This document shows, one piece after another, positions 24,123 to 37,407 of a stretch of DNA of 64,000 nt (position 1 is its first letter; each line of letters begins with the position of its first letter). Location of the stretch: positions 1,007,710-1,071,709 of the forward strand of contig VYZI01000105.1 in the NCBI GenBank assembly GCA_013397695.1, in the 5' to 3' direction. This DNA is from Centropus unirufus. Taxonomy: Eukaryota; Chordata; Aves; Cuculiformes; Centropidae. Both the position numbers and the translations under genes were made by a program. Below the pieces are notes generated by a model. That model was given only the letters and a program-made list of their open reading frames with translations, did not search any database and was not told where the DNA came from.

Positions 24123-25404
24123 CTGCCAAGATCCTGGGGTGGATGCAGAGCACTGACATTTTAGAAGAGGGAGAAATATAAAATTAAATTTCATTGCAGA
24201 AACAAGGCATACTTGAAGAATGGAAGAAATTTTTAACTGTGTGCCACTGTGTCACTTCCAGGGAGTCAATTTTCTGACTACCATGGTGCTTTAGATGGCA
24301 GTTATAAAGGTTATGGCTGAAGGGGCTCTTCCAACAAAGCCTTCAATGAACATGAAAGAAATAAAAATGCATGCATGAACAACCCAAAGACAAGAGCAAG
24401 GCAAGGACAATTCCTTCGAGCAATCACAGCAAATACCCACGAGGTTCTTGCCTTGCCCAAGAAGCCTCCCTGCCACCCTGTCTTCTGTGACACTCTCCCA
24501 ACTTACTTACTGGCAAAATCATTCATAATAGCATCCAGGTTCAGTAAACAGTGAGGCACATCCTATGACAAGGTCAAGAGCAATCTAGAACTGTAATTCG
24601 TATCTGTCCAGCCAGGCAACATGAATGTACAGCATCTCTTGCATTTTCAGGTAAAATGTTTCCATTTTCAGATATCTGCTACTGGCAGTGAACCGCTTGT
24701 GAATAATCTATCATGATATAATCTTGGAGAAATTTTTAAAGGAAGCAATTGAGGATAAACAAGTTCAAGCAGGGAATAAAGAAAAATGCTGCTAATTCAC
24801 ACTCGGGAAAACAGCAAACGAGCCTTAAATTATGAATTTATCAACTCCACCCAGCTAACCACCCTCACTATCTCTATTTTGACTTGAGCCATAATATCCT
24901 CTAGCTTTAGTTATCCAGCAATCATCACCATCTTGCTGGTGTATTAATTGCAGTTGCAAGTAGGTCCTGCAAGGTGGGCTCAGGCCCCTCTGTGCTAGGT
25001 GCCTTGCACGTATCAAGACGACATGTCACCTCACAACAGGGTCAGAAGTTGTCACAGAAAGACATCGGGTGCCTCCAGAAAAATGGCACTGCACATGGGA
25101 ACAATCAGACACATTGGCATCGCAAAGGCATCTCAACAAAAGTACGAGCTCTGCCAGGGCATGTTTCTCTAGATGGACCTTCATACCTCCGAATTTCATC
25201 TCCGTCTCAAGACATTTCTCCTCAGATGTGACTTATCCCAAGGACTGTTTCACAGCTTCACCAGATAACACCATCGGTGGTACCATCACAACCCAATGGC
25301 TATAAAATTGAACACAGCTAGAGTAAACCACGCTTTGAGCCCCCCCGGAGAAAAGCTGATATCCAGAAGCACTATCCACCTGAAAAGCCATGGTAAGGAA
25401 CATC
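24123..25404. other. Anonymous non-coding sequence
   Basis: No gene or repeat recognised. Plus-strand frames at 24974-25231 and 25069-25305 overlap each other and lack motifs. Confidence 0.6.
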
Positions 25405-25545
25405 TAGAGAATATCCAGTCCTACCCCCCTGGTAAGGCAGGGTCACTTCGAGCAGGTTGCACAGGAATATGTACGGGCAGATTTTTAATATCTCCAGAGG
25501 AGGTCCCACAATCTCTGGGTAGCCTGTTACAGTGGGTGAGGAAAA
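25405..25545 (-). mobile_element. CR1 LINE fragment of a different subfamily
   Basis: The blocks gagcaggttgcacaggaata, gatttttaatatctccagag and tctctgggtagcctgttaca correspond to the CR1 subfamily also represented by the plus-strand copy at 38785-39160 (which has tgctcctgtgcaacctgctg). The 3' tail is not recognisable. Boundaries are approximate. Confidence 0.75.
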
Positions 25546-25740
25546 ATACAAACTCTAATAAAATAGGAGATATCCCCCAATAAACAAGGAACCACAGACA
25601 GAAGATTTGTCAAACCTTTGATGCAGTAGGATTTGAGACACTTTAATGTGAGCATTTTGCTTTTAAAAAGACCATTCTGCAGCCAGAGGAAGCACACTGC
25701 ACCCCTTAAACCCAGAAGCAATGAAAGTTTCTACCAACAT

Positions 25741-25990
25741 AGTATCATAGAATCGTTAAGGTTGGAAAAGACCTCTAAGAGAGACGACCAAGTCCAACCA
25801 TCAACACAATACCAACGTGCCTAATAAACAATGTCCTGAAGTGCCATGTCTACACCTTTTTTGAACACCCCAGGGATGGTGACTCCACCACTTCCCTGGG
25901 CAACCTGCTCCAATGCTTTACCACTCTTTCAGTAAAGATTTTTTTTCCTAATACCCAAACTAAACCTCATTTAACACAACTTAAGACCAG
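25741..25990 (-). mobile_element. CR1 LINE, 5'-truncated copy (0.25 kb)
   Basis: A clean minus-strand 3' end (agtatcatagaatcgttaag) is followed by ggttggaaaagacctctaag, the gtcctgaagtgccatgtcta block and a run of eight T in agattttttttcctaat. It shares that T-run with the copy at 41310-41545, so the two are probably close subfamily relatives. Confidence 0.92.
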
Positions 25991-28900
25991 TATTCGAGTG
26001 AAGCAAAAGCTTTTCATGACTATAATGCAGCTGCTGCCCCATCTCCCAGGCTTAGAAACATTCGCCTGAATGACAAAATGCCAAAGAACCTAATCCTGCC
26101 TGGTTTCTTCCAGGGAGTGCCCGAGTCACGGTCCCCACTACACACACAGGTTCCACTGCATAAACCTAACAGCATGATGGAGCCCCACAGTCTTCTGTTT
26201 GTGTTGCTGCTCTACACTGGAGGTCCCTGGACCCTCATCAGTTGAGCAATTAGCCCCCAGGCACCATTCCTGGTGCACAGCCATTGCTGCCCAATTCGAT
26301 GGATCACATGCAACAGCAAGGGAACCCTAATATGAGTGGCCTCACATAAAGGACAAATCCTCCATGAGGGTAGGGCCCATGGATCCCAGTCCACAGAACT
26401 AGAGCAGCAACATGAGACCTCCACCCACTCCTTAGGTCCTGGCATAGCTAGAATTAACATGGGACCAGGAGCCAGCTAGGCCAAACCCCAGCAGTGTTAA
26501 CTAAATCCCATACTCTTCATTGCCTGGTACATATGTGGGTCCACCTGGTGGCAGACATGCATGATGTCCAGTCCTGCATATTAAAAAAATTCAAGTGACA
26601 ACATTGCAGCTGGTAGGAAATAGAAGCAATGCTCCAGCACAGCCAGCTGGTAGCCCTCTTTGCAGGAGGGGAGCTGTGGAGCACAGCATACACAACCCAC
26701 CATAGTCATTCCGCAAACATTTCCCCAAACACTGGCTGGGGATATAGAGAAGTGAAGCATCAGTGAAGAAACCACAAAATTACCAAACCTTCTGCCATGC
26801 CCCCTTTGTAAAAGTATCATGGAAAAGTCCATCTATAGCAAGAGCCACCTTTATTCACATGCATCGTGAGGAACAGGCATTGAAAGGCATCAGAAAGATT
26901 TGGGCTTGCAATAGGTGCTCTGTAGTTGTGATAACCTCCCCACCAAATCAACAGTTCCACCACTTAGAAATACTAACTGAAATCTATTTTTTACTTTCTT
27001 TTTTCTTAAGCTGAATTCCACTTGTATTTTATCTCTGAGGTTACAAGAACATTGATTCAATAGAAATGTCCAAAATCAGAAAGGTAAATACCTTATCCTC
27101 TAAAGGGCGGATAAACCCTACTTTGACCTTTAAGCTGAAAAACAGGTGACTTTGTCATTGGCTGGGGCTCTGCATGTGTGTATGTGTGTCCTGGTGGGGG
27201 TGAATAACCATAAAGACATCCCACATGGAAACAGCATTAGCATATTCTCCTCGTATAGATTTTTCTCCTTCTAACAAGGAATTATTTCACAGAATCACCC
27301 CCTGTCACTCACCACACAACACAAAATATATAAATACATTAGTCTATGACTATAATAGCAGAAGTTGAATAACATCAGCTAGTTTATATCTTGGCATTCT
27401 TGCTTTGTTCCATGGTTACAACCTTTGATAGAGTCAAGCACCTTTATCTGAAGTATCTGCTTTGGGATGAAATGAATCATTTTCCAGACCAGAGAGGAAC
27501 TAAAAGCCAGATGCACTTTAATCCTGCCTGCTGTGGGTAACAGCTGGAAATTTCCCAGCAAACGGTTTTACTGATTTTCCAAGATCTTTATACTTATCTA
27601 CTTTTAGATATAAAAAAAAAACAAAAAAGAACTTGATCAAAGGGATGGTTGGGTAGGAGGTCAAGGGTTCATAAGTTGCATCTCCAAGGTGCACCAGTGG
27701 CAAGGAAGCCTATCCATTACCAGTTTACCTTTCTCAGCAGAAATTATCTTTTTCAAACAGCAAGTAAAATCTTCCCCACAACCACTTGAACATGTGCAGA
27801 CCCATGACCACGTTTTCAGTACAAACTAACCATGCAGAGACCCAGCTACAGGGATCTGTGGATAAAAACTCACATCTGCAGCTTCCTCCAGCGTAATACT
27901 TTGCAGCAAACCCAGCACTTGGAATACAAGGAAGAGTACTGAAAAAAAAGCCCAAAATGACACAAAGACAATAAAAACACAAAACAACTATTTACTATTT
28001 ACTATTTATTTTACTGTGATCACAGTCTCCACCTTGGTGTACACAGAAAACCATTGCTTACCTCTCACTGCTGCCACATGTCAACACCTGAGCTTCAATC
28101 TCCACCTTGACTGGGAACAGCCACCTGAATCCAAGTCACCATGGGCTTCCAGCAGACATGCAATCACCAGACCTTCCTTCTATGTTCTCTGGATAAGTAC
28201 TACCCCCCAGTTCATCTCTTCCAGAAATAACCCACTCCCAATATAAAGTTTGCAATTGCAAGCAGGCTAATCCTAATTGATAACTACCAGCACCATCCTT
28301 TTCCTGTCCAAATCAACTAGTAAGGTGCAAGCCTGCACCATGCCTGTCAAGGTTTGCTTCTTAAGGCAACAGCTAGCAAGCCAAACCAAGGGATGGCCAC
28401 ACTAAGGACAGGTGAGCAAGAGTTTATATGCCACACAGATCTCTGTGCGAAGTGTTGTGCCATCAGGAAGAGAGATGCAAATAGTCATATGGGAAAATAA
28501 AGAAAGAAAAGGCAAGGGTTTATGTTTCAGGGACAGTGAGGGAAAAACATGTGGATTATTTGCAGGGTGCAAATATTTTGAGGGGTGAGAGCAGTAGCTG
28601 TTTGCAGTAAACCTTCACTACCTGCCCTCAAGCTTATCTGCACACTGGCACATAAAGGCTGTGCTGCCCAAAAGCCATGTGATTAACAGGAGGAAGCAGC
28701 CTTTTGCAATAGGAATTAAAAGACAAAGATATTGTAACAAAAGCATTATATACTGAGCCACCAAAACCATTTCCCTGTTGGTAGACATCCCTAGGCTGAG
28801 CATTCATGCTCTGAAAAACACCACAAATCTGAGGGAACTCAAATGGGAATCTCTCAACCTCCCCCTTTCTCCAAACACAAAGAGGATGCTCTTTAAATTG

Positions 28901-31900
28901 CTTGACAATCTATAGCACATAAAAGACAGAGGAACTGAAATCTGAGGAACAATGAGGTAATATGGTGAAAAATAATAATCAAAAGCTGAATTTGGCCATT
29001 TCCAACAGGCAGCTCAGCATCCATCTGCCTTCTTCAGCGGCTCCATCCTTAGCTGTGTTCTCTTAGAAGAACATCCTGTTGAAAACTAACATTGAGTTTG
29101 AACAGGCTATATATAGCGGTGACATTTTTACTCAGCTAATTGATTTAAAAAAAAATAAAAGAAAAAAAAATCAACTTTTGAACTACCTAAGAGCAATAGC
29201 TTTTTGGCATGGAATTATGTTATTTAAAATGAGTGCAGAGTCTTTACAACAGCAAGTCTGCCATGGACAGAGCTCTCTGCAGGCACCTTCTCTTGCCTGC
29301 AAGGATGATAATTATTTTCAAAGAAATAAATCTGACTTGTACTTTGCAACCTATCTTGCAGCCCTTTGAAACAGTAAGATCTGTATTCTTTGCAGTGCAG
29401 CACTGCTGACCTTCACACATATATTATTACATTCATTAAATATCCTTATTAGACTTGCTGCTGAGATGTACCACTCTGGACAGCTATTCATGTCCAAGAT
29501 GGTAACTCCACATAAAGGAGGGACACACAGGGGGTAGTACCTATCTCAAGAGTCTGATGATTCTATTTTTGTTTTCATGCATTAACTTCCCCAATAAAAC
29601 CAGCAAATTTAGTCTTTTACCTGGCTATTATGTCCCACCCCAAAAGACACTATACCTCTATGACAGAGAAAAGCAAACTTCTTTAGTTATTTACCGTTCA
29701 ATTTATGAAAGGAGTTTTAGTTGTTTACAGCTTTATGATTTTCTGAAGCTGTTTGATCTTGAAAGAAAAAGGGAAAGGGCTAATTTTAATATACACATCC
29801 AAGCAAAGCACATTTTAATGCTCAACAAGGACATTTCGATGCATTGGTAGATGTCACGCCTTTGCAATCTGCAGTAAGTGCATGTTCTGGGAATCAACAC
29901 ATCATCACTGCTTCTAGAAGCAGCAGAAATGGACCAAAATTGGAATAGACGTTGATATCTTTTGGCCAGAAAATAAAGCAGATTGCTTCTCAGCAACTTA
30001 TTTGAAGTCCAACTTTCCTGCCTAGCTGCAAGCAGTGGCATATAGTTATTTACAGGCAACAAGGGCCCGTACCACAACTTACTAAGAGCACTACATGCTT
30101 TCAACTTCATTTTTAATTACTTCAGCTCAGTATTTTTCAGCTTGCATCTTGTCTTTTACTGAAGGTACCATGACACCAAGTGTTTCTGCCCAGCAAACTA
30201 AAATATAAAATTGTAGAGGCATCTAGAAGTCCAAAGGAATTCCACGTAGCTTTTCTAGATCACATATAAAGTCCAATCAGAGAAGAGTGGTGTTATTCAA
30301 TCTTGTAAATCCTGTCTGTTTGCCAGATTTGGAGTCAGGCCTTTAAGAGACAGTGTGAAACAGGTGGGCTGCTTGCATGACCTACATGCTAAATTCCTCT
30401 GGATAGTTTCATCACAATCAACTCTACCATGTCTAAACTACTACAATTTTATAGAAGTCTTTCCACATGCCTACTCAAGGACCATTCAAAACTACTCAAA
30501 ACACCACGTATTTTACCTTTGGTTGCTAAACGCACCAAAATGTTGTTTTCTAGTTGTTCTTAAAAAAAAAAACAGTGCAGAACACACCACAGATCTCATC
30601 TTTCAATAAACCCAACTCTCCTTACACACAAGCATCAGCACTATAAAACACACAGTACTCTGTAAGGCAGAGTTTCAATATAAATTTAAGAATGCTGATG
30701 CTTCTGGGATGCTATCTGCTATGAACAGGTTATTTTCCAACACGTTATTTGTGATCTCCAAGGAAAGGCAACTGCTACTTTACTTCCGTTGAAGAACTTC
30801 ATAATATGTAAGGGACAAAGGAGAGAAAATGGGCATGAGGCTTCATGCAGAGAGGGGGGAGCAGCTAAATGTAGGGGACAGACCACCCATAATGGTTAAG
30901 GGTACTTCAAAATGTGAATGTGATAGAAGCAGACAGCTTCTGGAGAAACCATTCAAAATGATTTTTTTGAACACTTCGGTAAAGGCAATGGATTTGACAA
31001 GAGCATGAGTTATAACTAGGACCAATACAAGCCCTCCTGCAACATAGCTCCTTCACCTCCCACCAATGGATCAGCTTCTCCTGGGCAACTCTAAGAAATT
31101 AAAACGCAAAATAAAACAAACATAAGGAAAGGTCCAGTTTAATTGCTGCATTTGTGGTAATTTCTCACACTCTACTTCCCACTGCACAGTAGTGAGCATT
31201 CCTGGAGACACAGATTAAGGGATTTTTATAGACAACAACAAGAACAACAAAATCCCAACATGAATTTTAGGTACCAGCTGATTTGACAGCAGGCCTCTCC
31301 TCAAATATCTCAGAAGTGGTGTGCAACTGCACAGGGTAGAGGAGAGGGAGGTCCCTAACTGCAAAATGAAGCTGAGAAATCAGCAACTTGTCCACAGCCA
31401 GAGCCACTTGCAAACAACAAAAAAACTGGTTACAGAGAAACCTGAAGACTCAGCCTCCATCTTATAAATTAGAATAACACTGACCTACTTTCCAGTACAC
31501 TTGCAAAGCTGCTGGAGATGCCACAATGAAAGGCACTACAGAAACCTAAAGCAATACTGCTTCAGATATACAGGAATAAGGCTATCGCTGAAATGCAGCA
31601 TTGCACTTTCTACAGTGAAGGTAACCGATAAGAGATCAAATAATACTGAGAACTAGACAACTTTTTTTGGAAGATATGGGTTTAGAAACATTCAGGGCAT
31701 ATTCTTGCAAACGGTGCTCCAGATCTTTAATAATCACAAGAAGCAAAATTAATCTTTTTACATGGTGAGAATTGTCTCTGGAAGGACCCCATGCGATAAC
31801 CTAGATAGAGCTCTATTTACTAGCTTAAAATATGGTGATGAGTTTATCCAGCTAGGATTCACATATACATAGGAATAAGGGTTTAATCAGGTCTTGCGTG

Positions 31901-32439
31901 ATTCAAAGGAAGTCCTCTGAGGTAAAGTGGAGCAACGTATAAAGAAGAGAAAATTCTCTGGCTCAGAGAAATAGAGGTCTTGGACACTGTACAATATATT
32001 TAGCTTTGCTAGGGAAAAGCAAAGCTGGGCTCTTGAATTCTTTAGAAATTACATGGCTTCTTCCTTGCATTCGTACAACTACATGAATAAAACTCCACCA
32101 ACATGTATATTAAAATTGTTCTTTTTTAAAAAATGCTGAATTTGCCCTTACCATTTATAGAGACAAGCTTTCAAATCTTCTGCTGCATCATTTATTCCCC
32201 GCATTCCTATCATCTATGAAAACACATTCTTTCCTTGAAATGGAAATAGAAAATCAATCTTTGCAGAAAGGGGGCTTTGTTAAGCAGAACCTGAGCATCC
32301 CCACATAGATCACATAAAACTGGAGCTAAAGGTGGAGTGTCCATCAGGAAAGCATTCAAAGTATGAAAACCCAAACACAACATCAGCTCTTGCTTGCAAG
32401 AGATATATCGTAGCAATGAGCATTTGGTCCTTCAATTTT
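25991..32439. other. Repeat-poor anonymous block (about 6.4 kb)
   Basis: The longest stretch of the window with no CR1 or LTR that I can recognise. It holds a somewhat more G+C-rich portion (26100-26760), a short GT-rich stretch (27174-27190), A-tracts near 27610 and 29143-29171, and many short open frames without motifs (for example 29733-30110 on the minus strand, 125 codons). No exon can be supported. Confidence 0.5.
29143..29171. repeat. A-rich low-complexity tract
   Basis: Two runs of nine to ten A residues separated by taaaag. It is a simple sequence with no other feature attached. Confidence 0.75.
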
Positions 32440-32745
32440 CATAGAATCATAGAATCAGAAAATCATAGATAACCTGAGTTGGAAGGGACCCACAAGTACC
32501 ACCGAGTCCAACTCTGGTCCCTGCATTGGACAACCCTGACATAGAGTGTGTCTGAGGGTGTTGTTGAAATGTTTCTTGGATATTGATAGGCTTGGCACCA
32601 TTACTGCTTCACTGGGGAGATGTTCCAGTGCTCCACCACTCTCCGAGCGAAGAGGCTTTTCCTAGTATCCAAGCTAAATCTCCCGTAGAATATCTTTCTG
32701 CCATTCCCTCAATCTTACACAACTTCCTGCCATTCCCTCAAGTCC
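32440..32745 (-). mobile_element. CR1 LINE copy with long octamer tail and local duplication
   Basis: The minus-strand tail at the left has several octamer units (catagaatcatagaatcag) and is among the best tails in the window. It continues with gagttggaagggacccac, the tccctgcattggacaaccc block and gctccaccactctccgag. Near the right end a 15-base block (ctgccattccctcaa) occurs twice, at 32698-32712 and 32728-32742, giving a 30-bp tandem unit. It is the same subfamily as 37408-37795. Confidence 0.93.
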
Positions 32746-33044
32746 ACAAGACCACTACTTGCATAAGTCCTTAAACCCTGCAGAAGTCCTACTTATATAG
32801 AAAAAGAGGTACCTGCATATACCCTTTGGAGCCCGCCTTACCTTGAAGTGGACTGTTCTCCAGCATAAAGAAAATCACACTTAAAAACAGTTGAGTGATT
32901 AGGAAACCTATAGCAACAGGTTATCAGAGCACCTATTAATGCTCATCCAGGTTGTACAAAGAGAATAAAAACTATCTTGCCTGGCCAGTGGAGAAACAGG
33001 TGAAGGCCACACAGAAACAATTGAGAATAATATTTTAAAATAGC

Positions 33045-33392
33045 AGAAGCACAGAAGGGTTTGGATTGGAAGTGAGCTTTAACGGTTGTCCAGTCCAACC
33101 TCCCCCTGCAATAGGCAAGGCCATCTTCAACCAGGTCATGTTATTGAGAGCCCTGTCCCACCTGACCTCGACCGTCTCCAGGGATGGGACACCTTCCACC
33201 TCTCTGGGTAACATGTTCCCGTGTGTTCACCAACCTCATGGTAAGAAATTGCTTCCTTATATCAAGTCTGAATCCCCTCCTCCCATTACCCCTTGCTCTA
33301 TTGCAACAGGCCCTACTAAAAAGTCTGTACCTACCATCTTATAAGCCCCCTTTAAGTATTGAAAGGCCACAACAAGGTCTCCCTGGAGAGAC
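33045..33392 (-). mobile_element. CR1 LINE, 5'-truncated copy (0.35 kb)
   Basis: Minus-strand blocks in order: agggtttggattggaag, gtccagtccaacctccccc, gtctccagggatgggacac, caacctcatggtaagaaatt, and caaggtctccctggagag at the right. The octamer tail is reduced to gcacagaagg, so the 3' end is degraded. Confidence 0.9.
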
Positions 33393-35187
33393 AGCAATCA
33401 AGTCCTTTAAACTACCAAGGGAATATCAGTAAATAACCATTTAGAAGCCATCAATAAATTGGATACATCCTGCAGGCTACTAGCACACAAAGGCTTAAAC
33501 TTTTTTATAGGAAACACATCTCAAAGATGTGAATCCAACAGACCTGTTGGCAATAGCCATTTCTCCTCCCACCAGGACCCATTCATCCATTGAGCACCTA
33601 CATCTGGAGAAGATGATTCCCAGCATGAACTAATCCATCACAGCCAGGTTGCCCAGGCATCAATGCCCCCAGGAGGTACTTTGCCATCCTCTGGACCATT
33701 CGCTTTGCAATAACTCAAGCTGTGGTGCTTCCAGGCCTCTCCGCAGAGACCGTTTCACGCCTTCATAGATCTCATTCTGAAGGCATTTTTCCTCCCAGTC
33801 TAATCTTTGGAAAGACTTGACAGCTACAAAAATGTAATAAACCAACCTGTTGGATTATATATATATTACGGTTTGAAAAAGATGAAAGGCTATATTGTTA
33901 AGAGATATAATTCCAGCGGCTTCCACAATGTAGCCTGTGCATACACAGAGGAAGAAAGGGAACTAAAGCAGCTTATATTTTGTCTTATAAGTCCCCTAAA
34001 ATAACCCAGCTTCTGATCCTTGGCTCACATCAGGAGAATGACACTGAAAAGGCTAATAAAGACCTGCCAAATATCTCATCAGGACAAAATACCTGTGTGT
34101 TCATACCAGCTCTTGCCAATGCGTCAAGTGAAGCAATATGAAGAAGGGAAAGGAGGGCTGTCTGCTTAGAAATCAAATATTCAAGACCAAAAGGAGCATA
34201 CACAAAACTGTTGTGTTCTGGGTCATTTCAAATAAAAACCACTGTGATCAGATTGAGATGAGCAGTAATTGTATGTCAACAGTATTACCCCAACACTCTT
34301 AACTTCATTTGTATTGGTATACTTAAAAAATAGACTATTTTGAATAAATGAAAACAAAATGAAAATAAAAATCTGGCTAAGAGGCTTGATCACAAGAAAG
34401 ATGAATTGTTGCTTTTATGATAACAATAATTTCTTATGCCACCATGGTATTGGACAGCAGGCAATTAAAGATGAGTAAAGGTCTCCACATATTTGGATTT
34501 ACATCAGGCCACTCAATCTCTTTGGGTACAGCAGCAGTAATTAATCACTGTTGAAGAAGGGAGGAATCTTAAGAAAACCTTGTGGTTTCCAATTTCAGAA
34601 GTGAGTTGTAACACCTTTAGGAATGCAGTTCATCTCCACAAGAGCTGAGACATCTTGAAAAACTCATAAGATTTTTAGCTTGGCATTTTACAGAAGCTGG
34701 TATCACCCTTCATGTTAAGAAAACAAAAACACATCACAAGGAGAGCTTTAGACATACAAATTCAAATGCAACCAACACTCACTGAAAAGATCAATGGGAC
34801 ACATCTGAAGATAGTGATAAATACAATTTGATTGCAAAAATCTGGGAGCAAGAGGATGAACACATTTGCGTATCATCAATGCCCAGATCACCCTACCGAA
34901 AAAGCTTCATTGTGGCCATGACCCATTTTCTGACTGCTGTCTCATTACCCCAGTGGACATATTTTCACCCGGCTTCCAATTCTACTTAGAGCCCTGAAAC
35001 TCCCAGTCTGGGAATAGCTGTTCAAGAAATAAACCTCTTCAATAGCTTAAGGGCAAACTGAAAGAAGGATAATTTCACAGCTACCATCAGAGGAGTTCTA
35101 GGGACCAGCATTTTCCTGCTGAACATTAGGTAAATCTCTGCAGATTCAACCCATAGGTTGGGAAACCCTGAAATAAGACAAACTCAG
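33393..35187. other. Anonymous non-coding sequence
   Basis: About 1.8 kb without a recognised gene or repeat. A short TA run (33857-33866) is the only simple repeat. Confidence 0.6.
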
Positions 35188-35695
35188 AGTCACAGAATAA
35201 TTTTGGTTGGAAGGAAACTATGGAATTCTCTAGGTCAATCGTCTTCCAAGTAGCTCCAGTAAGAGCTGATTGGGCCTTGTCCAGTTAAGTACTGAGTATC
35301 TCCAAAGACCGGTATTTCACGGCGTCTGCAGGTCTCTCTTCCAGTCTTCATAAACTTCCATGGTGAGCTGCAGGCGAAAATAAGGTTTCCCCTCTGCCAT
35401 CTCTGCTTCAGACTGAACAAACCCCATTTTTCCCACCTCTTCTCACAAGTCCTGTGCTCCAACTCCCAGAAACTTCGGAGGCCTCTTCTGGAAGTGCTTC
35501 AACATACTATTGTCTTTAGTTTACTGGGAAACCCCAAACTAGACACTGTGTCTGAATGGAGTCTCATGGGCACAAAACAGAGGCGAATGATCACTTCCTC
35601 AGACCTGTTGTTTATGCTTTTATTAACAGAGGATGTGGTTGACCTTCTCTGGCACAGTGTTGCTCTTCTGACATACATTCAGATTCATATTTAAG
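35188..35695 (-). mobile_element. CR1 LINE, old diverged copy (0.5 kb)
   Basis: The minus-strand 3' end reads cagagtcacagaataatttt and gttggaaggaaactatgga. Further in, the minus-strand frame 35235-35462 keeps CEKRWEKWGLFSLKQRWQRG, the degraded counterpart of the ORF2 LFSLEKRR region. The right part (gatcacttcctcagacctgt, cacagtgttgctcttctgac) also follows CR1 order. Divergence is high, suggesting an old insertion. Confidence 0.85.
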
Positions 35696-37407
35696 TCCTT
35701 CAATGAGTTTGGGCTTAAAATTCACTGGTTCAGACTTTTATGAGAAGAATGGCCTTCCAGTAAGCAGGGTTAAATCACTGACCTCTGTGTCTTTGTTCTA
35801 GTGGGGCTCACTTCGGCTCTCAGTCCTCCTGTTCATCACCCTTTGCCATCGGTCAGTTTTCCAATACTCTCTCAGCAAAAATATCTTTCCCCAGTCTATA
35901 CAGCTCAATATGTCAAACCACAGAGTTAACATTTAGTGCTTATTGTGTTGGGGAAATGAGAAAGTCCTGCAAAGTCTTGACTACCAAATATATTAGAAGA
36001 GACTTGTTCATTCAGTTCAGGTAAGACTCTCAGCAATAGACACACTCTTTTTTTTCCTTTTTTTTTTTTTTCTGAACCAGAAACTCTACAAATATAAAAG
36101 CTCTAAAAAAGTCTATTAAAATTAAAAATGATAGTACGGAAGAACTTACATTGAACTAAAGCATTCAGGAAAAAATGAATTACATCAGTAGAACAGTAGT
36201 TTTAAGAATTCATGTTTCGGTTCACTTCACTTACAACCATGAATTTGCTTTCACAGTCCATCACAAAGACGACAGAAAATCTGAAAAGGCAAAAGAAGAA
36301 CATTGGGATAGGAAAGAAAAGTTAACAGAACTGGAGCACAAAATAAAGGATATTTGGAAGAAGCTTTTAAAAATTTATTGCTTGAAAAAGAACATAAAAG
36401 CCACCTCCCATCCTACCATATAATATCCTTGTTCTTCATTCTTGACTGTCATTCAACTCCTTCCCCTGGCATTCCTGTCTAAAAAATGCAGTACGGCATG
36501 ATCACAAAAGGTCAGAAAAGGGCCATATAAACTCATTTCTGCAGGAGGATCTCCTTCTTCTCAAGTATTCTTATTTGATGATGTATTTGAAAACACATTA
36601 AAGAATAAAATGCAACCAAAAAAAAAAAAAACTATCATTGAGGAATAGCTGCCACAGGCAGAACAGCAAAGCTAACCAGGAGATTGATTTTGTGTCATCT
36701 TTTACATAGAGAAGAATATTACAAAGAGGAAGTTTGACAGATAAAATAAATTTGCTTTGGTTTGACTCTTCCACCCCCAATCCAATACTCATGATCTATG
36801 GAGCGAAATCCATGTAGCAAGAGAATAAAAAAAGAAAAAGAAAAAAAAAAGCACAGCACTTGCCCCAGAAATGAAATTCGGTCCTAATAAGGACCTGAAT
36901 ATTTAAGGCTCCTTATAAAAATAAAATGTGATGCATGCCTTTGTACTAGATAGAAAGATAGCAAGTAATGAAGTAAACTCCATCACACTTGAATTAGGAA
37001 ACTTCTTCCCCAAGCAGTCAGAGGGCATCTCAGCTAGGAAGTGAAACTCAGATGTCTGAGTTTAGCCCTTCTTGATACCACAGCAAAAGCTTCTGTTGTC
37101 TGTGACCTGGAAGCATTAGTACCTGACACTCAAACAGGCCCTCTGAGAGTAAAAAACCAAAAATTTTCATTTTGGCTGCATCACTCATCAGTGCACCAGA
37201 GGACATTCCAGAAGTCCATGCAGAACGCCACTCCCCACTGGAAAGACTTTTTATAGTACACTTAAATACCACCTGCAACAGAGATAAGGAACTAGATCTT
37301 GAGATTATAAGATGATTTTCAGTCATTCTCTCTCTACTATTACAAAGTGCTATAAAGAGCCAACCCAAGAAGACACAAGTAAAGATGTGATGTTGGCTAA
37401 ATAAATT
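35696..37407. other. Anonymous A+T-rich sequence
   Basis: No gene or interspersed repeat recognised. It contains T-runs at 36050-36073, A-runs at 36617-36632 and an A-rich stretch at 36826-36851. The minus-strand frame 37048-37476 (142 codons) has no recognised domain and runs partly into CR1. Confidence 0.6.
36050..36073. repeat. Poly-T tract
   Basis: Two T-runs separated by cc, the longer about 14 nt. Simple repeat. Confidence 0.8.

Noticed and set aside
33640..33840. Possible old CR1 fragment (gttgcccagg, tctggacca words)
   Set aside because: Only isolated words match and their order does not follow CR1. I could not trace a continuous alignment.
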